In this document: piece by piece, positions 17,646 to 26,183 of the stretch | Layout: each line of letters begins with the position of its first letter | How positions within the stretch are numbered: position 1 is the stretch's first letter | Program-made: the position numbers and the translations under genes | Assembly: GCF_000341085.1 (NCBI RefSeq) | Contig: NZ_ANBA01000002.1 | Coordinates: 124,001-188,000, forward strand | Direction: 5' to 3' | Source of the DNA: Nocardiopsis ganjiahuensis DSM 45031 | GTDB lineage: Bacteria; Actinomycetota; Actinomycetes; Streptosporangiales; Streptosporangiaceae | DNA length: 64,000 nt | Notes under the pieces: generated by a model | Databases searched by the model: none | What the model was told of the DNA's origin: nothing | Seen by the model: the letters and a program-made list of their open reading frames with translations, nothing else

Positions 17646-18431
17646 ATGGAACTGAACGGACGCCCCGTCAGCACGGGAGAACTCGCCGGCCTCGCCCTGT
17701 ACGGCTACGGACACTTCACGACCATGCTCGTCACGGACCTGCGCGTACGCGGCCTGGAGCTGCACATGGAACGCCTCAGCCGTGACTGCGCGACCCTCTT
17801 CGGCAGCGAACTCGACATCCCGCGTGTACGCGAACTCGCCCGCCGCTCCGCTCGCGCGCACCCCTCGCCCTCGGTGGTCCGGGTGACCGTCTACGACCCC
17901 ACCCTGGACCTGGGCCGCCCCAGCGCGCGCGCCCTGCCCCAGATCCTGGTGACGACGCGCGCGGCCCCCGGCTCCGCCCCGCCGCCGGTCCACCTCGGCA
18001 CCCGCCTGTTCACGCGGGACGCCCCGACGGTCAAGGGCACCGGGTTGTTCGGGGCGGTCCGGCAGCGGCGCGCGGCCCAGCTGGACGGGTTCGACGACGC
18101 GCTCTTCACGGGTGTGGACGGCCGTGTCTCCGAAGGGCCCACCTGGAACATCGGTTTCCTGGACGGGTCCGGGCTGGTCTGGCCGCAGGCCCCCTGCCTG
18201 CCCGGGGTGACGATGCGCCTGGTCGGCCAGGCCGCCGAGGCGCTCGGGGTACCGGTCTCCACCCGCCCCCTGTCAGCCGTCGCGGCCACCGGGGCGGCGG
18301 GTGCCTTCGTCACCAACGCCACCGCGGGGGTCCGGCCGGTGGCCTCGATCGACGGGGTCCACCTGCCCCGGCCGGACCTGCTCCGCAGGCTCAGCCAGGC
18401 CTACCAGGAGCTTCCGGGCGAGTTGCTGTAG
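17646..18431 (+). CDS. Aminotransferase class IV family protein
   Basis: This 261-residue PLP-fold protein has the class IV layout. The Lys in DAPTVKGTGLFGAV aligns with the Schiff-base lysine, and SEGPTWNIGFLDG and CLPGVTMRLVGQAAEALGVPV match the cofactor-phosphate loop region of branched-chain/4-amino-4-deoxychorismate lyase relatives. An ATG at 17634 would add four residues; neither start has a clear ribosome binding site. Its 3' end overlaps the convergent MMPL gene by 41 bp. Its substrate cannot be read from the sequence, and no pabA/pabB gene is nearby. Confidence 0.82.
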   Translation: MELNGRPVSTGELAGLALYGYGHFTTMLVTDLRVRGLELHMERLSRDCATLFGSELDIPRVRELARRSARAHPSPSVVRVTVYDPTLDLGRPSARALPQILVTTRAAPGSAPPPVHLGTRLFTRDAPTVKGTGLFGAVRQRRAAQLDGFDDALFTGVDGRVSEGPTWNIGFLDGSGLVWPQAPCLPGVTMRLVGQAAEALGVPVSTRPLSAVAATGAAGAFVTNATAGVRPVASIDGVHLPRPDLLRRLSQAYQELPGELL

Positions 18432-20706
18432 CCGGTTCCCCCACGTCCCGGGGCCCGTCGCCGGGACGGGGTTCGTCGCCGGAGCGGGCGGCCCGGCCCG
18501 GCCACCACAGACGCGGCCCCACGTCCAGGGCCAGGGCCGGGATGAGCAGCGTGCGCACCAGCAGCGCGTCCACCAGCACGCCGAAGGCCACCAGGAAGGC
18601 CAGCTGGAGCAGGAACAGCAGCGGGATCACGGCCAGCGCGGCGAAGGTCGCGGCCAGCACCACCCCGGCCGAGGTGATCACCCCGCCGGTCACCGTCAGA
18701 GCCCGCAGGACCCCTTCCCGGTGCCCGTGCGTGAGGGTCTCCTCCCGGGCCCGGGACATCAGGAAGATGCTGTAGTCGATCCCGAGCGCCACCAGGAAGA
18801 CGAAGGCGAACAGCGGCACCACGGGGTCGGCTCCGGGCAGGCCGAGGACGTGGTCGAACACCAGGGTCCCCACCCCGAGGGCGGCGGCGAACGAGAGCAC
18901 GTTGGCCGCCATCAGGAGCAGCGGGGCCACCAGCGACCGCAGCAGCGGGATCAGCACCAGGAAGACCACCACCAGTACCAGGGGGACGACCACGGTGAAA
19001 TCCCGTTGGGCGGTCTCCAACGTGTCGAGGTCGGTGGCGCTCACCCCGCCCACCAGGGCGTCCGCCCCCTCGATCGAACCCAGCTCGGCGCGCAGGTCGC
19101 GCACGGCGGCCACCGCCTCGGGGGACTCGGGGTCGGCGGCCAGCACCACCTCGACCAGGACCCGGCCGTCCTCCACCAGGGGCTCGGGGGCGCCTTCCTG
19201 CGCCCGGTCGCCGGGAGCCTGACCGCCGGGCGCCTGTCCCTCGGGCGCCTGGTCCCCGGAGTCCTGTCCCTCGGACCCCGGATTCCCTGTCTCCTGCTCG
19301 CCGGGCGGCCCGGGTTCGGTGACGGGGGCGGCCCCGTCGACCTCCGGCAGGCTCTCGGCGGCGGCCACGACCTCGTCCAGGTACTCCTCCTGTGCGACCA
19401 CGAGCGCGGGCGCGGCGTTGGAGTCGGTGCCGAACCCCCGGGTGAGCGCCTCCTGGCCGTCCACCGCCTCGACCTCGGTGCGGAAGACCTCCGCCTGCCC
19501 GGTGCCCTGCGCGCTGAACTGGGGTGCGAACACCGAGGCGGCGAGCAGGAGGGCGGCGGTGCCCAGCCAGTAGGCGCGCGGGCGGCGGGCGACCATGGCG
19601 GCGATCCGGCCCCAGAAGGGGTGCTGCCGCAGGACCTGGTCGGTGCTCCGGCCCTCCCCCAGGTGTGTGCGGTGCGGGGCGGTGGGCCAGAAGGCGGCGC
19701 GGCCGCACAGGGCGAGGGCGGCGGGGAGGAAGGTCATCGCAGCGAGCATCGCGGCGGCCACGCCGATGGCGACCACCGGGCCGAGGCTGCGGGTGGAGGC
19801 GAGGTCGGCGGCGAGCAGGCAGAGCAGGCCGAGGATGACGGTTCCGCCGGAGGCCAGGACCGGCCCGGTGACGCCCCGCACCGCGGCGAGGACGGCTTCG
19901 GGCACGCGCTCACGGGTGGCCAGCTCCTCCCGGTAGCGGGCGACGAGCAGCAGCGCGTAGTCGGTGCAGGCCCCCACGACCAGGATGAACAGGATGCCCT
20001 GGCTCTGGCCGTTGAGGCTGACCAGCCCGGTGTCGGCGGCGGCGTAGACCAGCGCTCCGGACAGTCCCAGGGCCAGCAGGGAGGCCACGATCACCAGGAT
20101 CGGCAGCAGCGGTGACCGGTAGACCGCGACGAGGATGACCAGGACCGCGACGACCGCGACGATCAGCAGGGTGGAGTCGATGCCGCCGAAGGCCGCCACG
20201 AGGTCGGCCGCGTAACCGGCCGGTCCGGTGACCTGTGCCTGGATTCCGGGCAGGGGGTCGTCGGCGAGGAGCGCGCGCAGTTCTTCGACGGAGTCCCCGG
20301 TGTCGTACCGCTCTCCGATCGGGACGACGATCTGGGCGACCGAGGGGTCCTCCGTGCCCGGGATCGGGCCGACGACCTGGCCGGTGGCCCAGGGTTCGGT
20401 GCCGATCCGCTCCGCCAGGGCACCGGCCCCGGCGAGGTCGGTCTCGGTGAGTTCCTGGTCGGCGGACAGCACCACGATCGCGGGGACGGTGTCGCCGCGG
20501 TCGAAGTCCTCGGCGAGTTCCCCGGCTTCGGTGGATTCGGCTCCGACAGGCAGGAACGCTCCGGGGTCGTTGGTCTGGACCTCGCCGAGTTTGCCGAGGA
20601 ACGCCCCCAGCGGGCCGACCCCGAGGAGCCAGACCAGGCTGACCAGCAGGGCCGCGCCGACCCACCAGCGTGATCGTCTGCGCGGGGGTTCGTGTCGTGT
20701 GCTCAC
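18391..20706 (-). CDS. MMPL family RND-type transporter
   Basis: The start is GTG 20706. The 771-residue protein has the MMPL plan: one N-terminal TM helix, a large extracytoplasmic loop, five to six TM helices with GQSQGILFILVVGACTDYALLLVARYREE, a second loop and a second TM bundle with FVFLVALGIDYSIFLMSRAREE. The paired acidic GACTDY and GIDY motifs are the proton-relay sites. The second loop contains a Gly/Gln/Pro/Glu-rich repeat insertion near residues 510-545. Relatives export lipids or hydrophobic drugs. The promoter has a TetR-type palindrome, but no regulator gene is adjacent. Confidence 0.92.
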   Translation of the reverse strand: MSTRHEPPRRRSRWWVGAALLVSLVWLLGVGPLGAFLGKLGEVQTNDPGAFLPVGAESTEAGELAEDFDRGDTVPAIVVLSADQELTETDLAGAGALAERIGTEPWATGQVVGPIPGTEDPSVAQIVVPIGERYDTGDSVEELRALLADDPLPGIQAQVTGPAGYAADLVAAFGGIDSTLLIVAVVAVLVILVAVYRSPLLPILVIVASLLALGLSGALVYAAADTGLVSLNGQSQGILFILVVGACTDYALLLVARYREELATRERVPEAVLAAVRGVTGPVLASGGTVILGLLCLLAADLASTRSLGPVVAIGVAAAMLAAMTFLPAALALCGRAAFWPTAPHRTHLGEGRSTDQVLRQHPFWGRIAAMVARRPRAYWLGTAALLLAASVFAPQFSAQGTGQAEVFRTEVEAVDGQEALTRGFGTDSNAAPALVVAQEEYLDEVVAAAESLPEVDGAAPVTEPGPPGEQETGNPGSEGQDSGDQAPEGQAPGGQAPGDRAQEGAPEPLVEDGRVLVEVVLAADPESPEAVAAVRDLRAELGSIEGADALVGGVSATDLDTLETAQRDFTVVVPLVLVVVFLVLIPLLRSLVAPLLLMAANVLSFAAALGVGTLVFDHVLGLPGADPVVPLFAFVFLVALGIDYSIFLMSRAREETLTHGHREGVLRALTVTGGVITSAGVVLAATFAALAVIPLLFLLQLAFLVAFGVLVDALLVRTLLIPALALDVGPRLWWPGRAARSGDEPRPGDGPRDVGEPATATRPEAPGRPG

Positions 20707-20777
20707 CGTGGGACGTCCTTCCGGGTGCGCGAACGGCGTGCGGTCGTGTGCGGCCGACGCTCCACCCATTGACTCGC

Positions 20778-20796
20778 AATACGAGTTTCTCGTATT
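20778..20796. promoter_or_regulatory. TetR-type palindrome upstream of the MMPL gene
   Basis: AATACGAG and CTCGTATT form perfect 8-bp arms around TTT, about 72 bp before the MMPL start. The surrounding 45 bp are distinctly AT-rich, as in a promoter. The symmetry and size suit a TetR/AcrR dimer, although no such gene lies within several kilobases on either side. Confidence 0.6.
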
Positions 20797-20886
20797 TCTA
20801 GCTAAAGCTTCCCACAGATTAGCCCACCCGGAGGGCACGACCCACCGGGGCCCGCCCGGGGGCGGGCGCGCCGGTGCGGCCCGGGG

Positions 20887-22428
20887 TCAGGCGACCGCTC
20901 TCACTCCGCCGTCCGTTTCGGCACCGTCCGCGCTGTCCGCCTCCGCTCGGGCCGTGATGTTGTCGGCCATCGAACCGAACACCACCCCGTGGAAGGGGGT
21001 GACCGCCTTCCAGTACAGGTGGCCCAGCAGCCCTCTCGGGTGGAACAGGGCCTGCTGGCAGTAGACCGTCCGCCCGTCCCGGTTCCCCACGCGCAGTTCC
21101 AGCCAGGCGGGCCCGGGCAGGCGCATCTCAGCTCGCAGGCGCAGCAGCTCCCCCGGGACGATCTCCTCCACGCGCCAGAAGTCCAGGGAGTCCCCGGATC
21201 GCAGGCGTTCGGGGTCGCGGCGTCCGCGACGGGGCCCCACTCCGCCGACAGCCAGGTCGATCCAGCCGCGCGCCGCCCAGGCCAGCGGCCACGAGTACCA
21301 GCCGCGCTCCCCGCCGATGCCCTCGATCACCCGCCACAGGCTCTCCGGTGAGGCGTCCACGTAACGCGCGCGGCGGTCGGTGTACAGGCTGCCCCCGGCC
21401 CAGGCGGGGTCGGTGGGCAACGGGTCGGACGGCGCGCTGGGCCAGGCCGCGGACGACCAGCGCGTGTCCACCCGGTCCTCGTCGATCCTCCGCAGCGCCA
21501 GACGCAGCGCCTCGTCGAAGCCGATCCGGTCGTGGTCGTCCAGGGCCCGCGCCAGGTCGTCCTCACCCGCCACCGAGTCGTGTCGCAGCGACTCCACCAG
21601 CGGCCGGGCCACCGAGGGCGGTACCGGGGTGATGAGGCCGACCCACAGGCTCGACAGCCCGGGCGACAGTACCGGCACCGGAACGATGAGCCGGCGGGCC
21701 AGCCCGGCCACGGCGGCGAACCGCTGGATCATCTCGGCGTAACTGAGCACCTCCGGACCACCGATGTCGAAGGTGCGGTTGGTCCCCTCCGGGAGTTCGT
21801 CCGCCCGCACGAGCAGACGCAGCACGTCCCGTACGGCGATCGGCTGCACCCGGCTGCGCACCCACCGGGGCGTGGTCATCGCCGGAAGCCGTTCGGTCAG
21901 GTGCCGCAACATCTCGAAGGACGCCGAACCCGACCCCAGGATGACGGCGGCACGCAGCACCACCGCGGGCACCGGGCCGTCCAGCAGGATCCTGCCGACC
22001 TCCGTCCGCGAGGCCATGTGCTCGGACAGATCGGCGTTCTCCGGGGCCAGACCCCCGAGGTAGACGATGCGCCCCGGCCCCGCCTTCCCCTCCCCGGCCG
22101 CCCTCGCGGCCACCTCCCCCGCGGTGGCGGCGAAGCGCTCCGCGCCCTCGGCGTCGGTGCGCACGAAGTCGCTGCCGCCGCTCATGGAGTGCACCAGGTA
22201 GTAGGCGACGTCCACCCCCGCCAGCGCCTCGGCCAGGCCCTCTCCGGAGACCACGTCCCCCTGGACCACCTCCACCCGGTCCCGCCAGGGATGGTCGCGC
22301 AGCTTGTTCGGGGTGCGGGCGAGGCAGCGGACCCGGTATCCGGCGGCCAGCAGTTCCGGGACGAGCCGTCCGCCGATGTAACCGCTGGCTCCGGTGACCA
22401 GGGCGAGCCGCCCCTCGGCTGCGCTCAT
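20887..22428 (-). CDS. SDR-type NAD(P)-dependent epimerase/DUF2867 fusion
   Basis: This 513-residue protein begins with an atypical SDR domain: LALVTGASGYIGGRLVPELLAAGYRVRCLAR binds the dinucleotide, followed by GDVVSGEGLAEALAGVDVAYYLVHSM and VYLGGLAP. From about residue 350 the DUF2867 domain follows, with YVDASPESLWRVIEGIGGERGWY, DFWRVEEIVPGELLRLRAEMRLPG and AVTPFHGVVFGSM. Fusions of this kind often accompany light-response loci with photolyase and B12-dependent MerR genes; here the photoreceptor regulator is the next gene but one. It overlaps the DUF4383 gene by four bases (ATGA). The substrate is unknown. Confidence 0.9.
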   Translation of the reverse strand: MSAAEGRLALVTGASGYIGGRLVPELLAAGYRVRCLARTPNKLRDHPWRDRVEVVQGDVVSGEGLAEALAGVDVAYYLVHSMSGGSDFVRTDAEGAERFAATAGEVAARAAGEGKAGPGRIVYLGGLAPENADLSEHMASRTEVGRILLDGPVPAVVLRAAVILGSGSASFEMLRHLTERLPAMTTPRWVRSRVQPIAVRDVLRLLVRADELPEGTNRTFDIGGPEVLSYAEMIQRFAAVAGLARRLIVPVPVLSPGLSSLWVGLITPVPPSVARPLVESLRHDSVAGEDDLARALDDHDRIGFDEALRLALRRIDEDRVDTRWSSAAWPSAPSDPLPTDPAWAGGSLYTDRRARYVDASPESLWRVIEGIGGERGWYSWPLAWAARGWIDLAVGGVGPRRGRRDPERLRSGDSLDFWRVEEIVPGELLRLRAEMRLPGPAWLELRVGNRDGRTVYCQQALFHPRGLLGHLYWKAVTPFHGVVFGSMADNITARAEADSADGAETDGGVRAVA

Positions 22429-23072
22429 CCCCTGTTCTCCCGGGAACTGCCCTCACGCACGTCCCCGGTGCGCTGTTCGGGCACGCCGTGGGCCGAGCCG
22501 CGCGGACCGTGCAGGCGTGTCGCCCCGTGTTCCCGCGCCTGGTCGGCCTCCTCCGTCGTCCCGTCGGGCTGACTCTCCACGGCGGACACCTCTCTGCCCC
22601 CGCCGAACGGCTCGTCGGGGTGGCGATGCCGCTGGAAGGGGTTGTCCTCCGGCAGGTGGCTGCTGAACCGGCCGTACATACCGAAGGTCATCACCACCAG
22701 GCCCACCAGGAAGCTGAAGATGACGTTGGGCATGGAGAAGGCCAGGATGTTGAAGTCGGTACTCATCAGGTACAGGTTCACCAGGCCGCTGACCACGAAG
22801 GCCACCCCGACCGTGATACACACCGTCGACGCGAACTTGCCGCCCAGGACCGCCGCGCCCACCAGCAGCGAGCCGATGGCGATGGACAGGAAGCTGAGCG
22901 CCCCGTTCGTGGACAGCCCCGCGATGACCTCACCCTGCGTGTCGAACAGCGGAAGTCTGACCATCAGGCCGGCGATGCCGAAGCCCATCAGGACGAGTCC
23001 GGTGAAGCCGGCCCCGATCCGGTAGACGAGGTCGAGCCGCCGGTCCGCCCGGCGTGTGGTGTCCAGTTCCAT
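22425..23072 (-). CDS. DUF4383 family membrane protein
   Basis: The ATG at 23072 follows AAAGGGGG. The 215-residue protein has four TM helices: IGAGFTGLVLMGFGIAGLM, LSFLSIAIGSLLVGAAVLGG, STVCITVGVAFVVSGLVNLYL and VIFSFLVGLVVMTFGMYGRF. A charged C-terminal tail of about 70 residues follows. This matches the DUF4383 layout; no biochemical role is known. It is the first gene of a two-gene operon with the SDR/DUF2867 protein and divergent from the photoreceptor regulator, with 92 bp between them. That position suggests light control, which is inference. Confidence 0.85.
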   Translation of the reverse strand: MELDTTRRADRRLDLVYRIGAGFTGLVLMGFGIAGLMVRLPLFDTQGEVIAGLSTNGALSFLSIAIGSLLVGAAVLGGKFASTVCITVGVAFVVSGLVNLYLMSTDFNILAFSMPNVIFSFLVGLVVMTFGMYGRFSSHLPEDNPFQRHRHPDEPFGGGREVSAVESQPDGTTEEADQAREHGATRLHGPRGSAHGVPEQRTGDVREGSSRENRG

Positions 23073-23164
23073 GTCGTGCCCCCTTTCGGTGCTCTCATGA
23101 CTAGAGTCGGAGGTCAGCGGCCTACGCCACAAGTCGCATCGCTTTCGCAACGTGTTGGGGCACC

Positions 23165-24094
23165 ATGACCGACGCACTCACTCCGGGGGCCACGGCCCGG
23201 CTCCTCGGAGTCGCACCGACCACCCTGCGCAGCTGGGACCGGCGCTACGGGGTCGGCCCGCGTGAACGCAGCCCGGGCGGCCACCGGCGGTACACCCCGG
23301 CCGACGTCGCCCGGCTCCGGGAGCTGTGCCGTCTGGTCGGTGAGGGTGCGCCCCCGGCCGAGGCCGCGCGGCAGGTCCTCGCTCCGGGCCCCACCCCGCT
23401 GCCGGCCGTCCCCGAACCCCGGGCCGGCGGCGAGGGGCTGCCGCTCGGCGCCGCCTCGCTCACACTCCAGGGGCTGGCCCGCGCCGCCATGCGCATGGAC
23501 TCCGACCTGGTGGAACACCTCCTCCAGAACGCGGTCGAGAGTCAGGGGACCGTCGCCGCCTGGGAGGACCTGGCGATGCCGCTGCTGTACGGGATGGGCC
23601 GCAAGTGGGAGGACACCCGGCGCTTCGTGGAGGTGGAGCACCTGCTGTCGTGGAGCGTGTCCTCGGTCCTGCGCCGCGTGCCCGCGCCGCCCCCGCCCCG
23701 TGCTCCGGGCGTCCACGACCGGCCGGTCCTGCTCGCCTGCGTACCGCACGAGATGCACAGCCTGCCCGTGGAGGCGCTGGCGGCCGCCCTGCGCGAGGCC
23801 GGACTGGCCCACCGTGTCCTGGGAGCCTGCACCCCGGCCGAGGCGACCGTGCGCGCCGTGCGCCGGATCGGCCCGCGCGCCGTGGTCCTGTGGTGCCACA
23901 CCAGCGGTGAGCACGACGCCGAGGCCCTGGTCTCCGTCGCCCGCGTCACGGTCTCCGCCCCCGAGCGCACCACCCTGTACACGGCCGGCCCGGGGTGGCG
24001 CGAGGCCGGGAGCGCGCTCCGGTTCGCGGACCGTCACCTCGGTTCCCTGACCGAGGCCGTCGCCGTCCTCCGCGGGCGGGGCGTCCCGGCGTGA
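23165..24094 (+). CDS. litR: CarH/LitR-type B12-dependent photoreceptor regulator
   Basis: This 309-residue protein has a MerR-like DNA-binding domain (residues 5-55: TPGATARLLGVAPTTLRSWDRRYGVGPRERSPGGHRRYT), a four-helix cap and a Rossmann B12-binding domain. The cap holds the Wx9EH motif of light-sensing CarH proteins (Trp148, Glu158-His159). The B12 domain has E196-x-H198, where His198 is the expected lower ligand of adenosylcobalamin; the usual following Gly is Pro201. In the dark such proteins form DNA-bound tetramers, and light breaks the Co-C bond and releases them. It is convergent with crtY, nine bases apart, and beside the carotenoid cluster. Confidence 0.9.
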   Translation: MTDALTPGATARLLGVAPTTLRSWDRRYGVGPRERSPGGHRRYTPADVARLRELCRLVGEGAPPAEAARQVLAPGPTPLPAVPEPRAGGEGLPLGAASLTLQGLARAAMRMDSDLVEHLLQNAVESQGTVAAWEDLAMPLLYGMGRKWEDTRRFVEVEHLLSWSVSSVLRRVPAPPPPRAPGVHDRPVLLACVPHEMHSLPVEALAAALREAGLAHRVLGACTPAEATVRAVRRIGPRAVVLWCHTSGEHDAEALVSVARVTVSAPERTTLYTAGPGWREAGSALRFADRHLGSLTEAVAVLRGRGVPA

Positions 24095-24103
24095 GGGCCG
24101 GGT

Positions 24104-25291
24104 TCACGGCGTGGCGCGGGACCGCAGGGTGTGCCACAGGTGGTCGGCCGTGCTCAGCGACATCGCGGCGACCGGGGTGGTCAGGCCCATGGCCAGCTCG
24201 CGGGTGAACCGCGAGTCCCCGTCGAGGAAGGCCAGTACGTCACCGAGGCGGTTGGCGGCGAACAGCCGGGTGAAGAAGTCGGCGCCCGAGACCCGCTCGC
24301 TGGCCAGGGCCCGCAGCATGATCGCGTCCATCAGCAGGTGGCGGGGCCGGTGCGGGACCGGTGGTACCGGCACCCTGTCCGCGGCCAGGGCGTCGGCGAT
24401 CGCGGAGGTCTGGCGCGCCACCCCGCTGAACGTGTACCCGGTCGAGGGCCGGGTGGCGCCCCCGGCCGCACCCACGCGGAACAGGCGTCGTCCGGTGCGG
24501 GTGGGGAAGCGCGCGTCGGTCATCGGGATCACGCCCTGTTCCGCGGCGGTGACCTCGACCTCGGGGAGCCCCACCCGGTCGCAGTAGTCCTTGAGGGCCC
24601 GGTCGTACTCGGGGGTGGAGAGGGCGGTGCGGCCGAACTCGGTGTACTCCACCAGCGCCTCGCGGCGGGAGAGCGGGAGCACATAGCCGAAGGCCACCCC
24701 GCGCCGGGGCTGGGGCGGGCGCAGGTCCATGAGAACGGCCGCGTCCGGGTCGAAGGCGTCCTGGGGCGTGCGCACGAACCACCCGCGGAAGTGCTGGAGG
24801 AGGTGGGTCCGCCCGACGGGCGGCGGGGAGGGCGGACGGGAGTCGAAGACCCAGCGGGCGGTGAGGACCACCCGGTCCCCGTCCGGCGCCACCGCGGAGA
24901 CGGTGGCGTGATCGGGGCCGTCGGCGACGTCCTCGACGTACAGTTCCCGCTGTTCGACGTGCCCGTCCGCGGTGGCGCGGACGTGCGCGTCGACGTCGGC
25001 CGAGCGCAGCATCTTGTAGACGTAGGGCTCGGCCGGGGAGCGGAACTCGGCGCCGTCGGGCCCCACCACCGTGAGGTCCTCCCAGCGGGCCGCCAGCAGG
25101 TGGTCCCAGGGGCCTCCGTCGGGCTCCCAGAAGCACCAGGTCCGCGGCGGCGGGGTGCTGGGGCCCCGGGGAGGCTCCACGAGCGCCGTCCGCAGCGGGG
25201 ACACGCGTCGTTCGTTGACCTGCCCCATCCGATGGGCGAGGGTGAGCCCTGCGGCTCCGGCTCCGATGACCACCACGTCGTAGTCGACCAT
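24104..25291 (-). CDS. crtY: Lycopene beta-cyclase
   Basis: The ATG at 25291 begins MVDYDVVVIGAGAAGLTLAHRMG, an FAD/NAD-binding Rossmann fold. The 395-residue product has the CrtY signatures RTWCFWEPDGGPWDHL, LQHFRGWFVRT, FGYVLPLSRREALVEYTEF, GVIPMTD and GAAGGATRPSTGYTFSGVARQ. It converts lycopene to beta-carotene with a reduced flavin as acid/base cofactor, at the membrane. It is transcribed towards litR and divergently from crtT, so its promoter lies in the 64-bp gap between them. No ribosome binding site better than GGGGGA just before the ATG is visible. Confidence 0.92.
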   Translation of the reverse strand: MVDYDVVVIGAGAAGLTLAHRMGQVNERRVSPLRTALVEPPRGPSTPPPRTWCFWEPDGGPWDHLLAARWEDLTVVGPDGAEFRSPAEPYVYKMLRSADVDAHVRATADGHVEQRELYVEDVADGPDHATVSAVAPDGDRVVLTARWVFDSRPPSPPPVGRTHLLQHFRGWFVRTPQDAFDPDAAVLMDLRPPQPRRGVAFGYVLPLSRREALVEYTEFGRTALSTPEYDRALKDYCDRVGLPEVEVTAAEQGVIPMTDARFPTRTGRRLFRVGAAGGATRPSTGYTFSGVARQTSAIADALAADRVPVPPVPHRPRHLLMDAIMLRALASERVSGADFFTRLFAANRLGDVLAFLDGDSRFTRELAMGLTTPVAAMSLSTADHLWHTLRSRATP

Positions 25292-25355
25292 TCCCCCAGC
25301 ATGCCCCCTCCGGACGACGAGGCCCCCTCCCGACCCAGGCCAGCTTGGAGAAACC

Positions 25356-26183
25356 TTGACCACTTCGACCGCGCGGATGAAGACCGGAGCCGTCACCGAC
25401 GAGTTCGACCACGCCGCGGACGTGTACGACCGGTTGGTCGCGGCCAACCCCGGCTACCACCGGGACCTGCGCAGATCGGCCCGGCGCCTGGGCCTGCCCG
25501 GTCAGGGCGAGGGGCTGCTCCTGATGGATCTGGGGTGCGGCACGGGGGCCTCGACCGCCGCCCTGCTGCACGAGTATCCGAAGGCTCGGATCGTCGCTGT
25601 CGACGCCTCCGAGGGGATGCTTCGCGCCGCGGCGGCCAAGGAGTGGCCGGAGAACGTCACCTTCCACCTGGCGCGCGCGGAGGACGTCACTCCGGAGTGG
25701 GCGGTGGGGCTGCTGGGCGGCCCCGCGGACGCGGTGTTCGCCGCCTACCTGGTGCGCAACGTCCCCGATCCGAGCGCCCTGCTGAAGGCGGTGCGCGCGC
25801 TGCTGCGGCCGGGCGGGCGGCTGGCCCTGCACGAGTACTCGGTGGCCGACTCGGCGTCGGCCCGGGCGGTGTGGACCGCGGTGTGCTGGGGCGTGGTGGT
25901 CCCGGCGGGGAGGGCCCTGGCCGGCCGCGCGGACCTGTTCCGCTACCTGTGGCGGAGCGTGCTGGAGTTCGACGGACGCGCCGCGCTGCTGGGCAGGATG
26001 CGCGATGCGGGACTGGAGTCGGTGGCCGCCGCGCCGATGCCGGGCTGGCAGTACGGGATCACCCACACCTTCGTCGGCCGCAGGGCGCCGGAGCGCCGGG
26101 GCTCCGACGGGCACGGTGCCCGGGGAAGCGGTTCCGAAGGGCGCGGTTCCACGGAGCCGGGTGCCGGGACGGAGGTCCGATGA
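25356..26183 (+). CDS. crtT: SAM-dependent methyltransferase (CrtT-like)
   Basis: The start TTG 25356 has GGAG five bases upstream; ATG 25377 is an alternative. The 275-residue protein is a UbiE/COQ5-type class I methyltransferase: motif I LLMDLGCGTGASTAALL, motif II region IVAVDASEGML, and the motif III region LRPGGRLALHEYSVADSASARAVW. The last 30 residues are low-complexity and Gly-rich. It overlaps crtU by four bases. In Streptomyces griseus a methyltransferase gene of this type (crtT) sits with crtU and crtY. Its role in carotenoid synthesis is not established. Confidence 0.82.
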   Translation: MTTSTARMKTGAVTDEFDHAADVYDRLVAANPGYHRDLRRSARRLGLPGQGEGLLLMDLGCGTGASTAALLHEYPKARIVAVDASEGMLRAAAAKEWPENVTFHLARAEDVTPEWAVGLLGGPADAVFAAYLVRNVPDPSALLKAVRALLRPGGRLALHEYSVADSASARAVWTAVCWGVVVPAGRALAGRADLFRYLWRSVLEFDGRAALLGRMRDAGLESVAAAPMPGWQYGITHTFVGRRAPERRGSDGHGARGSGSEGRGSTEPGAGTEVR

